From Deuterostichococcus epilithicus (Eukaryota > Chlorophyta > Trebouxiophyceae > Prasiolales > Stichococcaceae), in the NCBI GenBank assembly GCA_033439295.1, contig JAVTLE010000003.1, positions 1,240,001-1,304,000 of the forward strand: a stretch of 64,000 nucleotides of DNA, read 5' to 3'. Of the stretch, positions 10,501 to 22,200 are shown in pieces (positions within the stretch are counted from its first letter, which is position 1; the number at the start of each line of letters is the position of its first letter). Under the pieces are notes generated by a model that was given only the letters and a program-made list of their open reading frames with translations, ran no database searches and was not told the DNA's origin. Made by a program: the position numbers and the translations under genes.

Positions 10501-12444
10501 CACCGTCTTTCGTGGTGCGGACCTGGAGTCGCAGCTCAATGTGCACGCACGCCACGCCGCCGAGTCCGCGCCCACCACCGGCCTGGGCGACATCAGCAAG
10601 AAGGCATGCTTGTGCTGCACTCTACTATGATTGTGCTCCTCACATGACGCAACAGCTGCTGGCAGGTGCGCCAGAGCCTGTGCAGACCACCGCAGTGCTG
10701 CCCCACTCCAGCTCACAGATGCCAGCAAGCATGCCCCCGCATACAATCCTGGATGCAGGCTGGCGGACGGCCCAGTGAGGAGTGTGAACCGACGCCGAAC
10801 AGGTGCACAAGGCGGTGGCGGACACACTGTATGCATACAGGCGGCACTGTGCGGCTGCGGCCAACCCGGGGCAGCTCATCCTGCCGGAGGCGCTTAAGCT
10901 GCTGCCGCTGTACGCGCTGGCCCTCACCAAACTGCCTTGCTTCCGGTGCGCCTTGCTGATACAACTGACCTCCTCCGATTTGCAGAGCTGGCGCTGGAGT
11001 GGGATCATGTCGATACCTTCGCATCGCTGTCGTCCTACTGCACCCCCTGCTGCAGCTTGCACAGTAGTTTTACTGGCTGCTGTCCGTATCATCGGGGTGT
11101 TTGTGAGGTAACAGCCAATGGGTCACAGTAATGCATGGAGACGACCCAGCGCCAGACATAGGCATGCGCAAACCTGCAATGCAGGCCGGAGACGCCGCAT
11201 GACTCGCGGGCGGCTGGTCTCGCGCGCATAGAGTCGCTTCCGGCGAGCCGCACGATGCCGCTGGCATACGGGCGTTTGGTGCCGTTGCACCGGGCGCTCG
11301 CCGAGGCGACCAGTCTGCCTGGCGGCGGCGATGGCGGCGACGGCGGCGTCGGCGGCGGCGCGGCACAGCCATTGCCGCTGGACGCGGTGCCGCTGTCTTC
11401 AGGGAATGTAGACGCGGAAGGGCTGTACCTGCTGGAGAATGGCTGTGAGGCGTGGCTGTACTTTGGAGGCGCTGCGCCGGCGCAGCTGGTCCACGATCTG
11501 TTGGGTGCGTGGTCCCTTCTACAAAGCTTTTGTGGGTTTGAAAAGGTCGTGTGGGGTCTCACCTTCCGCCGACGGCCGCCTCCGCTGCCGCGGCTGCTGC
11601 CGCCGATGTTGCCGCCGCGTCTGATGCACGATTTGCTGCCGCTGCTGCTGCCTGCCACCCCCGGATGCCAGCCGAGCAAGGGTCCAGGTGACGAAACCAG
11701 TCCAGGTGCATGAGGCCTGGTGAAGAGCTGAGGAGAGGCGTGCAGGCACACATGCGTGCAGGCGCTGAGTGTCTTGGTCGCTGAAGACGGGCATGCATGC
11801 ATACACGTGCAGGCGCAGAGGCGGCGCTGGCGGTGTTGCCGCGGGCGGGGCAGGCGTGGGCGCTGCCGAGGCTGGACAACCCCGCCTCGCGAGCCCTGCA
11901 CGCCACCCTAGACTCCGTGCGCCAGCAGCGCACCTCCTACCTGCGGCTGCGGGTCGTCAAGGTGTGCTTCCTTGTATGTCTAGCCCTGTCGCGCCTGTCG
12001 CGGGTTTGCCTATCAGAAACTCGCTGGGCCGGCACACGGGAAGGCGTTGGCTGTCAGCCCCCGAGCAGGGAGTCGACCGCCGACCCGCGGCGCTGGCTGC
12101 CAGCCTTCCTGCACCCGGCGGCGGGCGATTTGCCCCCGCCGTTACTTTCGCCACTGTCGCTGCCCCTGCGCGCTCCAAGCAGCACCGGCTTGCACTGCTG
12201 CAAGTGCCGCAGTCCACCCCGGCCGAGGCGCTCACCCCGAGTGGTGCCCAGACGCCACCGGGCATCTGTGAACTTGTCATCATCCCGGTGATCATTCCCC
12301 TTTGAACCCTGGCAGGCGGGGGACCTGCTAGAGGCGGTATTCCTGGCCAACCTGGTAGAGGACCGCACTGCCGGCACCGCCTCCTACGTGGAGTTCCTGT
12401 GCGAGATCCACCGCGCCATCGCCAACCGCTCCAGCGGCCGCTGA
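4517..12444 (+). CDS. SEC24: COPII coat cargo adaptor Sec24
   Basis: Cargo-binding subunit of the inner COPII coat at ER exit sites. About 18 exons give about 1180 residues. Main exons: 4517-4547, 4663 (or 4609)-4931, 5095-5893, 6112-6317, 6538-6690, 7077-7316, 7594-7714, 7908-8077, 8448-8549, 8790-8960, 9271-9438, 9671-9790, 9998-10104, 10462-10603, 10803-10945, 11185-11504, 11813-11961 and 12316-12444. A long Pro/Gln/Gly-rich N-terminus (with one n at 5747) is followed by IDPSSMPRPV, the zinc finger CGRCK...CNIC (7108-7190), a trunk starting HFFLVDVS, the beta-sandwich, a helical part with ALKLLPLYALALTKLP, and the C-terminal gelsolin-like end FLANLVEDRTAG. Two introns appear to start with GC (9439 and 10604). 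Several exons have decayed copies beside them. The exact join of exons 1 and 2 is uncertain. Confidence 0.95.
6966..7050 (+). repeat. Decayed copy of the Sec24 zinc-finger exon
   Basis: The start of the real zinc-finger exon (7077 on) has a near-copy 102 bases upstream, inside the preceding intron. The copy reads VVDFGEENPLRCGRCKAHMN against VVDFGEEGPVRCGRCKAYMN in the exon. It follows a TTTCAG acceptor-like site in matching phase, and reading on reaches TAG at 7074-7076. If ever spliced in, it would stop translation. Confidence 0.85.
10205..10242 (+). repeat. Copy of the end of Sec24 exon 13
   Basis: The end of the exon that finishes at 10104 reads LYTTTDGHRRIR; 135 bases later, inside the intron, the DNA reads LYTATDGHRRIR, again followed by GTG as at the true donor. 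Only a few bases differ, so this is a recent partial duplication or a second usable donor region. Confidence 0.85.
10329..10412 (+). repeat. Copy of the start of Sec24 exon 14
   Basis: The real exon starts at 10462 and reads on as MHNMGVPVTSVLGTV. A copy 133 bases upstream, also straight after a GCAG acceptor, reads MHNMGVPV and then loses the frame through a small indel. I took the downstream copy as the true exon because only it continues to a consistent downstream join. Confidence 0.85.
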
Positions 12445-13033
12445 GCGGCAGCCATGGCTGGCCGCATGTGCGATGTCCACCCTGCCATCGCCAATCCCCC
12501 CGAAGGTGTCTGCAGCGATTGGGCCGATGTCAGTGGGACCAGCGGCTGCTGCGGGGCGGCGATGGGCCAGTGGTGAAGGACGGTGTCAGGCCCGGCCGGT
12601 GGCATGCGGCAGGGGCGAAGGAAACGGGGGTTTGTGAGGTATGGCAGCTGTATGTCAGAGCACATGGCACAAGGAGTGCAGACCGGGCTGCAGTGCATGG
12701 AGTCAATCGACAGCTGAGCCGAGACAGGAGACCGAACAAGATGTTGCAATGGGGTCTAGGTTCGAGGCGTTGATCTCGGTTTGCAGGAGCTGTGGAAGCT
12801 GTGCCGAGGACAGACCTGTGTGAGGCCGCTTGCAGAGAACAAGCAAGTGGAATCGACACCGCCGGCTGCTGCTCATAGGCATCAGTACACCTACCCTGTC
12901 TGGCAGTGCCTGACACAGCTATGGGTAGATTAGACCACCAAAACTGTGATGCACTCGCTCTGCCTGAGAGCAAGCCTTCAATCCACATGCCAGTATCAGT
13001 GTCCCCCTCGCTCGAGGTTCTGCTGAGGCATCA
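12445..13033. other. Convergent gap, Sec24/ARID gene
   Basis: This stretch holds the 3' ends of two convergent genes. Apart from the small Sec24 echo at 12471, nothing recognisable was seen. Open frames on both strands (for example 12530-12988, minus) have no domain. Confidence 0.4.
12471..12500 (+). repeat. Copy of the Sec24 C-terminal codons after the stop
   Basis: The last coding stretch, CEIHRAIAN (from about 12400), is echoed about 69 bases later as CDVHPAIAN, just past the stop codon at 12442-12444. The copy is short but matches at most positions and would lie in the 3' UTR. Confidence 0.6.
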
Positions 13034-16000
13034 TCAGAGGCCTGGAATCGCGCCGCCCCCACCCGCCGGCCGGCCCCAGTCCTGCGGCGCCGTGACACTG
13101 GGCGGCGCTTGGGCGGCTCCCGTCCCCGCATCGTCGTCACTTTCGCACAGGTCGATCATCTGCTTGAGGTCGATGACCTCCATATCTGCTGCTTCTATGA
13201 TGGCGGCATCTACCATGGCGGCATCCGCCGCGGCGCCCCCGCCGGCATCGGTGCCTGCCGCGCCGTCGCCAGCTGTCGTGGCATTGCCTCCCGGGTGAAG
13301 AGGGCCAGCATCGCGCTCACCTGTGGTGGCAGCGTAACCGTTTGTGGTCGCCGCAGCAGCGCCACCAGCCTGGCCAACTGCATGCTGGGGCTCTGCCGGC
13401 AGCGCGCAGCCTCCCTCAGGCTGGTCCGGCTGTCTGGCAGCTGTGTTACTATCCGATGCAGGCTGGTCAGCCTTGGTCCACTGCCCGGCCGAATCGCCGG
13501 CGGGGACGGGCACGTGGGCAGCTGCAGCGGGCGCGGCCTGCACATTGCTGATCGCCGCGGCAAGCGCTGCGGCCTGCCCGGCGTCCAGGGACGCTGCTCC
13601 CAGCACTGCAGCGCCATCACGGGCGCCGGCGCCGTCGTGGGTCCCAGCGGCGGCGGGCGTGGCGCCGGACGCCTGCCGCGTGTTGTAGCCTTGCGCTGCG
13701 GCCGCCTGCCGGTCATGCCGCAGCAGCAGCCGCTGGTAGTGGCCCCTGATCGAAGATGAAACAGGCTGTGAGCGACCACGGCGACGGAAAGCAAGACGCG
13801 CACAGCACGCTCCACTCGAAAGGCGGGTCCGACGCTGCACAGCCTGAGAGGCCAGCTGGCCAAAGCGAGGCACCCGGTCCTCAGGGCCTTACCCTGTTTG
13901 ACAGTCCCGGAGCAGGGCGCAAATAGCAGGCCAGCAGGAGCACAGGCGCTTGCAGCAGACAACACTAGGGAGCTGCCCGCAACTAATCACGAGCACAATT
14001 GTCCGGTCTCTGTTCCAAACTTTTTTACGATGTTCCTTCCTGGCACGACGGACCGCACCGCGCCAATGGCATGCGCAGAGCCATTGGCGATCCGGCAATC
14101 GGCGGCAGCGCCGAGGGCGCCGACAGGTCTGCCAACGGTCCATCGGAGACATGTGTCATGGAATCCGCAGTCTTCAAAAGCAAGCCGCACCGCAGCACGC
14201 CGTTGGCGTTCTGGTAGTCGGCGGGGATGCCAAGGGCATCGACCACGCGCGGCCACTGCCTGCCCGCCGTCACCACATCGTACCCGCCCAAGCCCTGCAC
14301 CGCCGCGTGCAGCGCCCGCACGTCCAGCTCCTGCCCTGTAGCACGCGGATGCAATGCTCCAGCCAAGAAGCTTATTGAGAAGTTTGGGCGCAGCCCCGCG
14401 TCCTTGCCGCCAGTCGGTGCGCGACTCTGGGCAGCGGTGCAGTCTCAAACCCCGTGAGCGGTGCAGTCTCAAACCCTCTAGAAGGCCTGAGGAGTTCTTC
14501 TCCAATGGTCCCCCTGGAGGAGGGCAAGGCGAATGCTCTTCTCAGCCTGTCTCGTGTACTCGTACTCCGGAACCAGCTGGTGTTGTGGGGAGGGCTCCGG
14601 CACATTCACGCTGCATTGATGACCACACGCCGCACACACCCGCCATGATGGGCGGCCGGCTCAGGCCGAGCGCCTCCCACGGCGGCTGCGCGCGGCTCCC
14701 CGCTAGGTACTCCCCCAGCTGGAAGGACGCCTCCGCGGCGTCTACGTCCGGCCCCTTCTGCCGCTTCGCCGGCTGCGATTGCCCTGTGCAGGTGTCGAGG
14801 ACCGCGCATGTTGCGTCGGACGGGCGGCATTCGAATCGGTCGGGCACGGCGGGAATACGTTCCTGCCGGCGCGGGCTGCAGCCTGCAGTGCGTCTAAGGA
14901 GCATAGGGCACACGGCCGCTCGAGGGGAGCTGTCACACGGGCGTGCTCTTGTGCTGCACTTCCGGGGGCAGAGTGCTGCTGCAGGCTCCGGCTCCCACCG
15001 CGCCTGGCGCCTGCCAACTGCAGCAGCGCACGCACCTGTGACGAAGGCCTGGCGCGACCGCCGCACGCCCGGCGGGAGCGGCAGCGCTGCGGCAAAGGGG
15101 TCCGCTACTGCCGTCGCCCGCGCCGCTGCCAGCATGTCGTCGTACGACATGGCCCCCAGGTCCATCACCCTGACTCCCTCCCGCGGCGCCCCCAGGGCCG
15201 CCGGCAGCGGCGCTGCTGTCGGGTCAGGCGGCAGCAGCCCGATGTATCTGCAGGAGCAAGGGAGGCGGGCGGTGTGTGGGCAGCGCCTGGAGCAGCGTCT
15301 GGAGCAGTTACGGCAGGCAGGACGCCGTTCGAATGCCCACCCTTGAGCAGGTGGACCGCTGTACAGGTGTGCTCAGTCCAGGGGTCCACTCCATGACCTC
15401 CTGGAAGAGCGCAACAGGATGTGAAACCTCACTGGCGACTGAGGTGTGCCAGGATGTCCTGGGCAGACGCCTTCAGGGACTGTGCCGGGGGCGCCGCCGA
15501 CCCACGCGCTGCCAGCTGCGGCCGCGCCTGCTGCGCCGCCTTTGCCTCCTTGGGCGCACGCTTCTGCCTGCCGGGCGCACCACATTGATGCAGTGCTTTC
15601 AGAAATCGGCTAGGCCTCCTTGCAGTGGGCTGCGGCGTGGCCAAGATGCGGCTCCTTTCTGCCCCTCGCTCTCTTGCTCCTCTGCCAGCCACGTTCAATG
15701 CAGGCTCCATGCACACAGAAAGCTCTGGTGCAGTACGCTCAGAACAATTCGCATGGTAGCAGCAGTGCATCACCTGGGCTGCGTGAGTGCACGCTTGGCA
15801 GTCTGGACGCCTTGCGCGGCCATCCACTGCTGCACGCTCTGGCCGAGGCTGCCGTCCGGAAGCACCATCCGCATGCTCTGCTTCCTGCGCATGAGAAGGT
15901 TTCACCTGGAGTCCCGACCAGTGTGTGTACTGCTGCATGCAGCAGCGGACGTGCTGTGCTTGTGGCTGGTGATTGGAATGCCAGACAACTGGACTCTGCC

Positions 16001-16921
16001 GGTTGAGTACACAAACCTGCCTCACCATTTCTTGTTGCCACTGAGGCCGCTCATGGCCTCGAAGTCCGTGGGTTTCATGACGCGGCCTGCATTTGAGGGA
16101 AGAGAGCGCAGGGTTCCGGAAGCAAGAGTCACACAGCTGCTCCCTCCCGGCAAGACTGCCACATGTGGCGAGAGCAGCTGTGCAGGCACCGAACAGCACA
16201 TGTTCCAGGTCGACAGCGCGAAACACCAGGACACCTTCGTGCGTGATGGATGGCTTATCAAGGTCCAGGTGCCCCCGCAGCTCGCCGCACGCCACCAGTA
16301 GGCGCGTCGGCAGCGGCACCGCCGGACCGTCAGCAGCCGCTCCCGCCTGCGGCTCTGCCTTCACGCCCGCCAGCGCCATGACCATGTGCGGCGGCGCGGC
16401 GGGCAGCATGATCGGCACCGCGCCCGGCTCCAGCGGCTGTGGCTTTGCTGCACCTGTACGAGACCTCCAGTCGGTGAGGCATGTTGACGAGGCGCTTGTC
16501 GACAGCGCCAGTCCACTGCTGGTTCTGCAGGTAGCTGCCAAGGTACAAGAGGCCAAGAGCTTCGATTTTGAACGTGTGACGCTGTCGGATGCACCAAGAG
16601 CTCACCCTGCTGCATCTCGGGCTCCTCCACTTCCTCGGGCGCATCATCCGGCGGCGCCGCAGAAGATTGTGGCATGAGCTGGTCCAGCTCGGCACCAGAC
16701 TGCTGTGCTTGCGGCTGGGCCAGGCGATGGTGCAGCACGCTCAGCGACGCATCGCTGGCAGCAGGACCGGGAATTGCTGTGGTCAGCAGGGTGGGGTGGT
16801 GTCCGGCAGCGCCAATGCCAGCAGGCTGGTCACTGCTCGCAGACGTGGGCCCACATGCCGGTTCCGACGCTGGTTTGGCTTGTATCGCATCCATTGGCTT
16901 TGCCATGAGCTTCGAGTCCAA
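13034..16921 (-). CDS. ARID/BRIGHT-domain DNA-binding protein
   Basis: Probable nuclear DNA-binding protein; ARID domains bind DNA, often AT-rich, in chromatin factors. The domain is split over two well-defined exons. Exon 14191-14335 carries LDVRALHAAVQGLGGYDVV then WPRVVDALGIP. Exon 13034-13745 completes it with GHYQRLLLRHDR, and the join is in phase (CG|G). The long C-terminal tail is Ala/Gly/Gln-rich and ends in an acidic patch with DLKQMIDLCESDDDAG. Upstream coding-like blocks lie near 14640-14790, 15050-15250, 15430-15590, 16260-16440, 16450-16570 and 16603-16921 (a possible first exon with an acidic end, EEVEEPEMQQ). I could not join these confidently, so the N-terminal half is a sketch, and a second gene cannot be excluded. 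Plant ARID families sometimes add ELM2, HMG or PHD domains; none is clearly visible. Confidence 0.7.
14433..14476. repeat. Two-copy 24-base tandem repeat
   Basis: A 20-base unit beginning AGCGGTGCAGTCTC occurs at 14433-14452 and again at 14457-14476 with no mismatch. It lies in a non-assigned part of the ARID gene, probably an intron just upstream (on the minus strand) of the ARID exon. Confidence 0.85.
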
Positions 16922-17121
16922 AATGCAAATGCGGGTTGGACACTGATTCGAGAATGCTGTTCAAAAGCTAAGAAGCAGAAGCTGTGTGGGAAAACGTGTT
17001 CCCGTTGATCATTCGTCAATTGCCACAATCGTTCTTTCTCTAGGGGGGCGGAGCACCGGCGGCGCACTGCGTACGTGTCGGAGCAAGACCAGCAAAAGAC
17101 TCTGAGTGATCTGAATTCAGG
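16922..17121. promoter_or_regulatory. Putative bidirectional promoter, ARID gene/MPDU1
   Basis: Only 200 bases lie between the proposed ARID start codon (16921, minus) and the MPDU1 start (17122, plus). If the ARID first exon is right, promoter and 5' UTRs overlap here. No named element was recognised. Confidence 0.35.
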
Positions 17122-18448
17122 ATGGCCGCGGCAGTGCAGCCCAGCCTGGGCCTGCTGGTCCAAGCCACATTCTCGGCGCTCAGCAAGGGCGAGCTGCCCC
17201 CCAAAGACATCCTCGCCATGCTAGTCAGCAAGGCAAGCCTCCTCTCTTGGCTGTTATGTCAGCTGCGACAGCCAGCAGCTGATGCGTCACTCGTGCCGTT
17301 GCATGACTCAGGCGACATACCAGAAGCAGCATGCGCAACGGCATGCAGCCGCGCTGCAAGGATGGTGGCAAACCTCCCTGCGAAATGTGAACCAAGGGCC
17401 GCTGGCGTCGTGCCCTGCCGCATGGGGTTCGACACCCTCTGCCCAGGAGCTGCAACCTTCCACCCGTGCACACAACGGCGACAGCGGTGATGCCGACAAA
17501 CGTCGTATGTGCAGGCGCTGGGCTTCGCCATCATCGCCGGCGGCGCCGTGGTCAAGCTGCCGCAGATTCGGACGCTGCTCAACTCGCACTCCGCTGCGGG
17601 CCTGGCGGTGTCCTCCTTCGAACTGGAGAACATCGGTTTCACCATCCACTCGTCGTACGGCTACCTGCTGGGGCTGCCCATCAACGCCTATGGCGAGGCG
17701 GCCGTCATGCTGCTGCAGAACACGCTGCTGCTGGCGCTCATCTACCGCTACGCGCGCACTAATTGGCTGCGCGCCGTCGCCGTGCTGGGCCTCAACGCTG
17801 CGATGATCTTCAGCGTCCTCAGTGGTGAGGCTGTGTCACGCGCCCGCAGCAGCATGCGTCATTCCATCGTTTGTGAGCATTGTGGACTGCGGACAGACTC
17901 TGGCTCGATTTCGAGTGTCGTGTGTTTCACACAGGCCGCATCAGCACCAGCCAGATCCGTACAGCTTACGACCTGAACAACGTCATCATGACAGCGGCAC
18001 GGGTGCCGCAGATCATCAAGAACTACAGGGTACGCTTGCAAGATGTTTGCGCCTGTGGTTCACAATGCATGTTTCGTTGGCCCTGTTGCAAAGGTGTGCC
18101 TTGGACGCTCGAGTGCACCGAGTGTCATGCTTGTCATACCTACGCCGCTCTACCACTTGCAGGCCAAAAACACAGGGCAGCTCAGCAGCGTGACGTACAT
18201 CGCCAACAGCCTGGGCTGCATCGCCAGAATATTCACGTCCCACCAAGAGGGCGGCGGCATCGCCATGATCCGCGGCTTCATCATTGGTGAGTGATGGTCG
18301 GTTGTACAGATAGAGGCCCCCATGTCAATGTGTTGCTGAATGACTGACAACGTTCTTGCTGCTGTGCACAGGTCTGGCGCTGAACGCGACCATCGCACTG
18401 CAGTGTCTGAAGTATCGACCAGCGAAGAGCAGCAAAAAGGATCTCTGA
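17122..18448 (+). CDS. MPDU1: MPDU1/LEC35-like PQ-loop protein
   Basis: ER multispanning protein needed for use of mannose- and glucose-phosphate-dolichol in glycan assembly (from animal LEC35/MPDU1). Five exons in phase: 17122-17232, 17515-17824, 17935-18029, 18163-18286 and 18372-18448, about 238 residues. PQ-loop 1 is in VVKLPQIRTLL and PQ-loop 2 in ARVPQIIKNYR, followed by NTGQLSSVTYIANSLGCIAR, which matches the animal protein closely (HTGQLSA...LARIFTS). The C-terminus SSKKDL fits a KKXX ER-retrieval signal. The first intron starts with GC (AAG|GCAAGC, 17233); that site fits the extended donor consensus, and no GT site there keeps the frame. Confidence 0.93.
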
Positions 18449-19211
18449 ATGTGATGAAGGGGCGGTGCAGGCGTACTGATGCCGTCACCTGCGCAGTGGC
18501 GTCCTGCCAGCTGCTTCCCCTCCCTTCTGCCGGCTCCTGCAGACTCCTGCATTCACTCGCGTATTCGCTTGCCACTTTATACTAGTAACACCCCACCAAG
18601 TAAAGGAAGTGAAGATTGATCATGGTGTCGTAATCGTCAACAATTGTGAAGGGGAGGAGATGCTGCCGTACATCTTTCAAGGGGGAAATGTACCGCATCT
18701 GTGGGAGAAGGGGGGTCAGGTGGGGTGCCGCAGGGGTGACATTTCGTTAAATTTGCACCCTCCAAATGTCCTAGGGCGCTATCGCTCCGCTCCAGGCGCC
18801 CTCGGAAGTGGCAACATCACTCACACGCTCTGGTGATCAGCAGTCACGTTGCGTACCAACCGCGCGCCTGGGGCTTTTCCAACCGACTCCAGCTCTGCAG
18901 CGTACTCGGCTTCGCGTCGTACCTCGAGGCCTTCTGGCCGCAGCCCCGAGGTTCGCAAGTCCCAGGCATATCGTGACGCGATCTCAGGCGTCTTTCACAG
19001 AGCCTGTATGCGCCTGTATGGGCAAGCGCAACATGCAGATGTCTTCAAACCGTCAGCTGAACACAGGGCCAAGCGTGTCTTGTCACTCATGTATCGCAGG
19101 CAGCGCTGATGCCATGGGGGCGAGACCGGCTGTGATATTTATTCAGAGCTAAGCGCGGGCGCCGCAGTGACGGCAGCCGGCTGCCGTCAATCTGACGAGA
19201 GCCACAACAAG
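18449..19211. other. Gap between MPDU1 and TOPLESS
   Basis: About 760 bases between two plus-strand genes. The part around 18550-18750 is visibly poorer in GC than the coding DNA. It should hold the MPDU1 3' UTR and the TOPLESS promoter and 5' UTR. No gene and no clear control element was recognised. Confidence 0.4.
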
Positions 19212-22200
19212 ATGGCAGCCAAAAACGAGCTGCTGTACCTGGTGCTGCAGTTCCTTAAGGAGGAAGGCTTGACAGGTGAGATACTCTGCAGCGGCACAGG
19301 TTATGTGCCAGAACACGACACTGGTCTGGGCGGGGTTGAACAGGCTGGCGGCGTGCGCGGTGTACCCTGTCACTCCCTGCCCCAGATTTCGCTGCTGTCA
19401 TCGGTCGGACCGACAAGGTTGCTTGTTGTTGCACGGCTGCCATGACTTTAACCCCGTTCTCGGCTGCTCACTTATTTCGTGCCGCCGTGTGCAGATGCCG
19501 TGCATGCACTCGAGCGGAGCACAGGTCTGTACTTTGACGCCAAGCACTTTGAGGAGCTGGTCATCGCGGGCAAGTGGGAGCGCGCCGAGGAGTATCTGCT
19601 GGGCTTCACCGGCTGGGAGGCCAACGGCAGCTCCCTCAAGATGTTCTTCGAGCTGCGGAAACAAAAGTACCTGGAGGCGCTAGACAGGTGAGGGCAGATG
19701 CCGCCTGTTCAGGAGCCCGCCTGGCTCGCAGATGCCGGGAGCTGTCGGGAGAGCATGGCTCTGCAAGCTACGGAATTCCATTCTGAATAGGCAGCTGCGC
19801 CGTCTGGGCCATTTATAACCACCAGGCCAGCGGAAGCTGTGGGCACTTTTCCGTGCACAGGAGGGACCACACGGAGGCGGTCAAGATCTTAAAGGCCGAC
19901 CTGCGCATCTTCCAGACGCTCAACAACGAGATCTACCAGGAGTTGACATCGCTGCTGGCGCTGGACGACTTCAGGTGCCGCTGGTTGAAAAGGAAATTGT
20001 TCATCAACCTTTATAACATGTGCAGCCCCGCAGCTTTCTCACTGCCCGCCTGTCGCTCTGCGCAGGCAGAACGAGAAGCTGGCGGTGTATGGCACCACAA
20101 ACAACGCCCGCACCCTCATGCTGCAGGTGCGCTTGTTGATGGACCCAGGATGGGCCCAGATATGTGATGCAGCGAGCCTGCTTGCAGGGCAGACCCAATT
20201 TGGATCAGTCCTCAAGGGTGGAACCACCTCGCCCGATGGTTCGGTCCGCAAACTCGCAGGAGCTGCGCAACCTGATAGAGCACAACCCGGCGCTGCGCGG
20301 CAAGATGGACTTCCCGCCCATCCCGCCGTCGGCGCTCGCCAGCGTCTTCACGCAGCTGTGAGTCACAACACGTGGTTGCGCTTGCCTGCATGCGTGCTGC
20401 TGCAGTGAGCTCGGAAACCACGGGGCTGCAGGGGAAAGAGTGCTGAGGGGTGGTGTTCGCCTCGAAAACAGGACGGCCAACCCACTGCAGCAGGCGCTGT
20501 CGCTGGCGCCATCAGGCCTTGCGCATGCGGCGGCCCTGGCGCAGGCCAATGGGCGGCTGCCGGACGCGGGGTTGGGGTTTGGGCGGACGGACCCCCACGC
20601 CGCGGCGCTGCACAACGTGCTGCAGGGGCATCGCGCCGGCCAGGTTGGTGCCGATGCCCCTCGCGGCCTGTATTGTGGCTGTGCTTGCCAGACAGTAGTG
20701 CAGGCAGCCTCCAGTGGGGTCACATCGGCTTTGCAACATGTGACGAGGAGGGTGCTGCATGCACTGGCGCTGGCGCTGTGTTCATCTTGCGATCAGCGCC
20801 AGGTGAGTTTGCTGCAAGCAGGCGCAGCAAGGCGCCGGCCCTGAAGCTGCAGTGCTGAAGGGCATGTTTGGCGGTTGTCACAGGGACGCGCGCTGCAGCA
20901 GCATCCTGACGTGACAGCCTCGGCGATGCCGCCGCAGCTCAGCCGCTCGCCCGGTGGCGGGCGGTCAGCCGCGGCCGGTGAGCAGCTGCTCAAGCGCCGT
21001 TGCAGGCTATTGCCGTTGTCCAACATCATGAGCGCACCAATCCAGCAGAAGGTCCGATCGTGCATGTCTGTATGGGCCATTTCGAACCTACACTCATGGT
21101 GACCAGCCTCTGCGCCGCCGGTGCCCTGCGCAGGCCGCAAGCGGACGATGGGGCTGAACGAGCGGCAGGCCAGCGAGCTGCCCGCGCTGAAGCGATCGCA
21201 TGTGGACCCGCCGGTGCGGGTGCGCGCTGTGTCTGTTGAAGACTGAGACAGCAGCACTCCCCAGCGGCGGAGGCGGGCCTGCGCACCGTGCGCGAACCTT
21301 GAGCGCATGGTTGGCTGTGCACCCTGAGATCCCTGCTCGCGCTGTCAGCTGGACCAGCGGGCCTGATGCTTGAGCCCGTCGCACCTTTGCAGCATGTGGG
21401 GAGCGAGGTGCCGTCGCAGATGGCGCGCGTGTGCAGCCTGCCGTCTCCCGCCACCTCTTGCGACTTCCATCCGACGATGCCGTCGCTGGTTCTCGGTGCG
21501 TGCGGGACCGTGTCCTGATTTCAGTCAGACCCTCGTGGCCCGGGCAGCCTGAAGTCTGCGACCAGAGTTGTCACGGTTTCCTGATAGCCACCGTGCGGCG
21601 GCTTTGCTGCTCAGGATCTGTCGGAGCATCACTCGCTGTGCAGTCCAGAGCAGGCCAGGGCGATCGGATCGTGCGAGTCATCTGCTGTTGCTATGCGTGC
21701 AGTGGGCACGGTGTCGGGGCATGTGCTGCTGTGGGCGCTGGGGCCACGGCAGCGCCTGCTGGAGCTGCCCTGCGACAGCCCGCTGCTGCGCAACGCTGCC
21801 GTCACACGCATTGTCTGGTCCCCCGACGGCAGCGTCTTCGGTAAGCTCGTAGACATGTCCCGGGGAGGGGAAGAGGGGGGGAGGGGGGTAGGCATGCAGG
21901 GTGTGCACAGCGTACCGCACCTTCGTCGATCTTTTCCATGAAGGTACAATGCGCAGATTCGACCTTCACAATCGCCCCCTTGCAGCCCCGGCTCATGTGA
22001 TGTGGGAGTGCGGATCAAGAGAGCTGGGCCGCTTGCTACGCCCTGCAGCGTCCTGAGCCTGACACTGCATGCTGCAGGCGTCGCGTTCCATGCGTGCAAG
22101 GGGCGCGGCGTGATACACCTGTACCGCTGGTCGCCCAAGGACGGGCAGGTCCGCGGCGCGCGCGCCGAGATTGACGCCCACGAGGTGGGGTTTCGGGGTC

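Noticed and set aside
16450-16570. A block in the ARID gene reading ALGLLYLGSYLQNQQWTG
   Set aside because: It looks coding, but I could not join it in phase with its neighbours, and the resemblance to any named domain was too weak to report a second domain.
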